This document shows positions 61,736-64,000 of a stretch of DNA of 64,000 nucleotides, piece after piece. The stretch's first letter is position 1. The number at the start of each line of letters is the position of its first letter. Origin of the DNA: Paenibacillus radicibacter (GTDB taxonomy: Bacteria > Bacillota > Bacilli > Paenibacillales > NBRC-103111); the NCBI RefSeq assembly GCF_024721995.1, contig NZ_JANQBC010000013.1:124001-188000 (forward strand), given 5' to 3'. The notes under the pieces are model-generated. The model made no database searches and had not been told where the DNA came from. It worked only from the letters and a program-made list of their open reading frames with translations. The position numbers and the translations under genes were made by a program.

Positions 61736-63571
61736 TTAATATCTAAAGGACTTAAATATTCGATAGAACCGATACATGAGATACACTTCAAGCAAGAGGA
61801 GGAGCCAGAACATGATACTTGCAATCACGATCTTAACTGGCATTTCTTTATCCGGTATTACAGATGTTGTATCGATGTAAGGTTTTTTCAACAAATCTTG
61901 ATCTACTTCAAGTGACTTCGGCTGAACAAGTACGGATGACTTAATGTGTAGTAATTCCTCAGGTACCGCCGACATCATACGCCCCGTCACTTCCACATGA
62001 TCACCAGAAGCGTAATCGATCTTCTCATCATTGTTAGTAATTACAGCCAAAGGTACGTCATTTAGAAACCCTATGCTCATATAGCTGATCTTTCTTTTAT
62101 CATACCCCATGATCTTGGCTTCAGCTTGCGTTGTGTAAGTCTTCGTACCATCCTTATGTTTAACAACTACAATGGTCGTATTCGATGCATTATCGAGCAT
62201 CAGATGGATCTTCACATTATTCAGCTGCCCAAGCTGCTCGATTGACGTCACTTCAGTTGTCGTTTCCATACGTTCCTGAATCAGCTTGTAGTAAGCTCCA
62301 CCAACACCTGAAGTAAATAGACCTAATAGGATAATCACTATAAGTAATCGAATCGGCCGAAGTGTGTACAACCCATATTTCATTGCTTGAAGTTGGTATT
62401 TCAAGCTAGGCTTGCCTGCCTCCCTATACAACTCAGCAAGACGCTGCTTACGACCCGAACTTGCACCCCGCTCCACTTGCCTAATGCATATACTTTGGGC
62501 TTCTGCAAGATAAGCTACTGTACCTATATCAAGCTGATCAGGTGAAAGCTGATTCCAAATCTCTCTAGCCTGCTCAGCTCTACCGAGGCGAAGCTCACAT
62601 TTTCCAAGGAGAATCAAGAAATCTTTATTAGTCGGCTCTTGTTCGAGTAAGAACTTGCATGCGCTTTGCGCTTGCTCGAATGATCCCATATCAAACCATA
62701 TATTCGCACATATATAGTACGTCTCAAGATCATCGGGGTACAGCGTACTCAGATGCTCATAGGTTGCGAGCGCTTCTTCCCAATTTCTCTGCTCGATCCA
62801 ATATCGTCCACGCAGTCGAAGCAATTCAGGGTCATTAGGGAATAGATTGTACGCTTCCTCAATATAGCGACCTGCTTGCTCCATGTCTCCTTTTACAAAT
62901 AAGAAATACGCAAACTTACGGTTTAGCCAGAACGCTTCATGATCGATATCTGGAGCTAAATGCATGAATGCATAGCTAAGCTCCGGAACAGCTTGCTGGT
63001 GACGAAGAAATATATATAAATCTTCGTACTCCTCATCCATGTCCTCCGTTATTAATTGACTTTCCTCTAGAAGCTCCCATACGAAATTCGGCACATCACG
63101 ATGATGGTCGAAGAACCACCTTACTTGCTCATTAAGTTCTTCCTTAATCTCCATATTCCATAAGGCATCATCCTCAAGAAGCTCTGACCAACACTGCACA
63201 TCCATTCGAGCATAGAAGTCATCGTATAAGCTGCTAAGCTTCTTCATGAACGCGTGAATCTTCGCAGCTGCATTCCTATCTGCTTGTAGTGAGATCACCC
63301 GTTGTTCTTCATTCAGCCCATTCAACTGGTGTGGCACATATCCGTTATCCTCATCTTCCTCCCAACTGCTATCATCTTCTTCCTCTTCTGTTTCCTGCAC
63401 GCTCCTATCGCTCTTCACCCACTCAATTGCGGCATCATAAGCTTCTCTTAATCGCTGATATCCTTCTGAATCATCCTCAGGATGATGCACTTTAAGCATC
63501 TTCGCATACGCTCTCTTAATGACGGAGAGATCATCTGTTGGTTTAATACCAAGAACTTGCCACATACTCAC
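61736..63571 (-). CDS. J-domain protein with TPR repeats and membrane segments (DjlB/DjlC-like)
   Basis: This roughly 611-residue protein starts with a J-domain (MWQVLGIKPTDDLSVIKRAY). The catalytic HPD tripeptide is HPE (HHPEDD), as in E. coli HscC-partner J proteins. An acidic segment follows, then a TPR-like superhelix (about 215-370, e.g. GRYWIEQRNWEEALATYEHL). One hydrophobic helix is near 405-425 and another close to the C-terminus (MFWLLLLLEVYLMYRFY). The GTG at 63571 lies just after the hscC stop; a GTG at 63586 and an ATG at 63565 are alternatives. Confidence 0.82.
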   Translation of the reverse strand: MSMWQVLGIKPTDDLSVIKRAYAKMLKVHHPEDDSEGYQRLREAYDAAIEWVKSDRSVQETEEEEDDSSWEEDEDNGYVPHQLNGLNEEQRVISLQADRNAAAKIHAFMKKLSSLYDDFYARMDVQCWSELLEDDALWNMEIKEELNEQVRWFFDHHRDVPNFVWELLEESQLITEDMDEEYEDLYIFLRHQQAVPELSYAFMHLAPDIDHEAFWLNRKFAYFLFVKGDMEQAGRYIEEAYNLFPNDPELLRLRGRYWIEQRNWEEALATYEHLSTLYPDDLETYYICANIWFDMGSFEQAQSACKFLLEQEPTNKDFLILLGKCELRLGRAEQAREIWNQLSPDQLDIGTVAYLAEAQSICIRQVERGASSGRKQRLAELYREAGKPSLKYQLQAMKYGLYTLRPIRLLIVIILLGLFTSGVGGAYYKLIQERMETTTEVTSIEQLGQLNNVKIHLMLDNASNTTIVVVKHKDGTKTYTTQAEAKIMGYDKRKISYMSIGFLNDVPLAVITNNDEKIDYASGDHVEVTGRMMSAVPEELLHIKSSVLVQPKSLEVDQDLLKKPYIDTTSVIPDKEMPVKIVIASIMFWLLLLLEVYLMYRFYRIFKSFRY

Positions 63572-63573
63572 TT

Positions 63574-64000
63574 CTATTCCTGCCACCTCTCCAATTGCTC
63601 TAGATGTTCTCTGAATTTGTCTGCTGCTTGCCCAATCAATTGCTCATCTTGCGTTTCAAGGATACTCTCGTATTGCATGATCAAGTTCGCAATAAACTCT
63701 CGCTTATCACGCAGTGCTTCCTCATACAATCGCTCGCCTCTAGCCAGTAAAAGGCGATTCTCAGCACGATCTCGGGGATGAATTTTAATCGCTTGCAAGG
63801 CAAGGAATCGTGCTTCAATCTCTTCTGCGGTAACAGCACCCGGATTGTTCTCAATGATCATCCGTTGTTTCTCTCCACTACTCACGGTTGTCACTTCTAC
63901 TTCCAAGATTCCGTTAATGTCATACGTATATCGAACATCGACAGACTGCTCACCAACCTTAGCAGGTGGCACATTAATCATCATTTCACCCAGCTTGATA
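63574..64000 (-). CDS. HscC-type Hsp70 chaperone, C-terminal part (gene continues past the window)
   Basis: The frame is open to base 64000 and encodes the end of the substrate-binding beta domain (INVPPAKVGEQSVDVRYTYD, then NGILEVEVTTVSSGEKQR) and a short helical lid (LQAIKIHPRDRAENRLLLAR). This matches the end of E. coli HscC rather than DnaK: the lid is short and no EEVD-like or long disordered tail is present. The J-domain gene follows at once. The ATPase domain lies beyond the window. Confidence 0.85.
   Translation of the reverse strand, partial: IKLGEMMINVPPAKVGEQSVDVRYTYDINGILEVEVTTVSSGEKQRMIIENNPGAVTAEEIEARFLALQAIKIHPRDRAENRLLLARGERLYEEALRDKREFIANLIMQYESILETQDEQLIGQAADKFREHLEQLERWQE

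Noticed and set aside
1-64000. CRISPR arrays, tRNA or rRNA genes, prophage
   Set aside because: No regularly spaced direct repeats, no tRNA-like cloverleaf and no phage structural genes were recognised.

Overview
The window is a 64 kb chromosomal segment from a spore-forming, aerobic Gram-positive bacterium, most likely a Paenibacillus or a close relative in the Paenibacillaceae. The support is indirect but consistent: an alpha/beta-type small acid-soluble spore protein, YlbJ-, YunB-, YjcZ- and YycC-like proteins, a yutD-lipA-yunB block as in Bacillus, a T-box riboswitch before trpS, frequent TTG/GTG starts behind strong AGGAGG-type ribosome sites, and many copper-amine-oxidase-like, collagenase and AraC proteins of paenibacilli. 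There are no rRNA or tRNA genes, no CRISPR array and no prophage.

Region 1 (1-16.3 kb) is the most interesting. It opens with the end of an ECF transporter (EcfA, EcfT), followed by a tight operon of U32-family protein, class III aminotransferase, UbiD-type decarboxylase and UbiA-type prenyltransferase. A secreted 5'-nucleotidase faces it. After an AT-rich island with a decayed IS30 transposase and a secreted DUF6973-type protein come, on the minus strand, a PplA-like lipoprotein with two FMN-binding domains, an NDH-2 with an extra C-terminal membrane domain, and a two-part polyprenyl diphosphate synthase. These are the recognisable parts of a flavin-based extracellular electron transfer (FLEET) system of the Listeria type, here next to a UbiA/UbiD quinone operon and split by the island. 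FmnB/ApbE, EetA, EetB and the S component are not in the window.

Region 2 (16.4-31.6 kb) is mostly minus strand: an FGGY sugar kinase, YnfA, an SDR, a HEPN protein, heme A synthase, a thioredoxin-like protein, a copper-amine-oxidase-like lipoprotein, an old-yellow-enzyme/dienoyl-CoA-reductase-type flavoprotein with a divergent AraC regulator carrying two HTH domains, a MurJ/SpoVB-type flippase, DUF456, a HAD hydrolase and AsnB.

Region 3 (31.7-49.9 kb): a class B PBP, a membrane transglutaminase and two small membrane proteins, an MFS permease, small spore proteins, Sco1 and heme O synthase (cytochrome oxidase assembly, complementing heme A synthase 18 kb away), SASP, TrpS with a complete T-box leader, aldose epimerase, a large secreted M9 collagenase and IlvD.

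Region 4 (50-64 kb): RNase H, small unknowns, a chemoreceptor with no sensor domain, oligoendopeptidase F, YycC, DUF2225, truncated haemoglobin, YlbJ, NAD kinase, YutD, LipA, YunB, then a DUF1266 protein, a J-domain protein and the C-terminus of an HscC-type Hsp70. The last three mirror the E. coli hscC locus.

A family of about 105-150 bp palindromic elements occurs four times between genes (11.7, 42.5, 52.6 and 52.8 kb). The inner sequence is conserved; the flanking arms differ from copy to copy but stay complementary within each copy.
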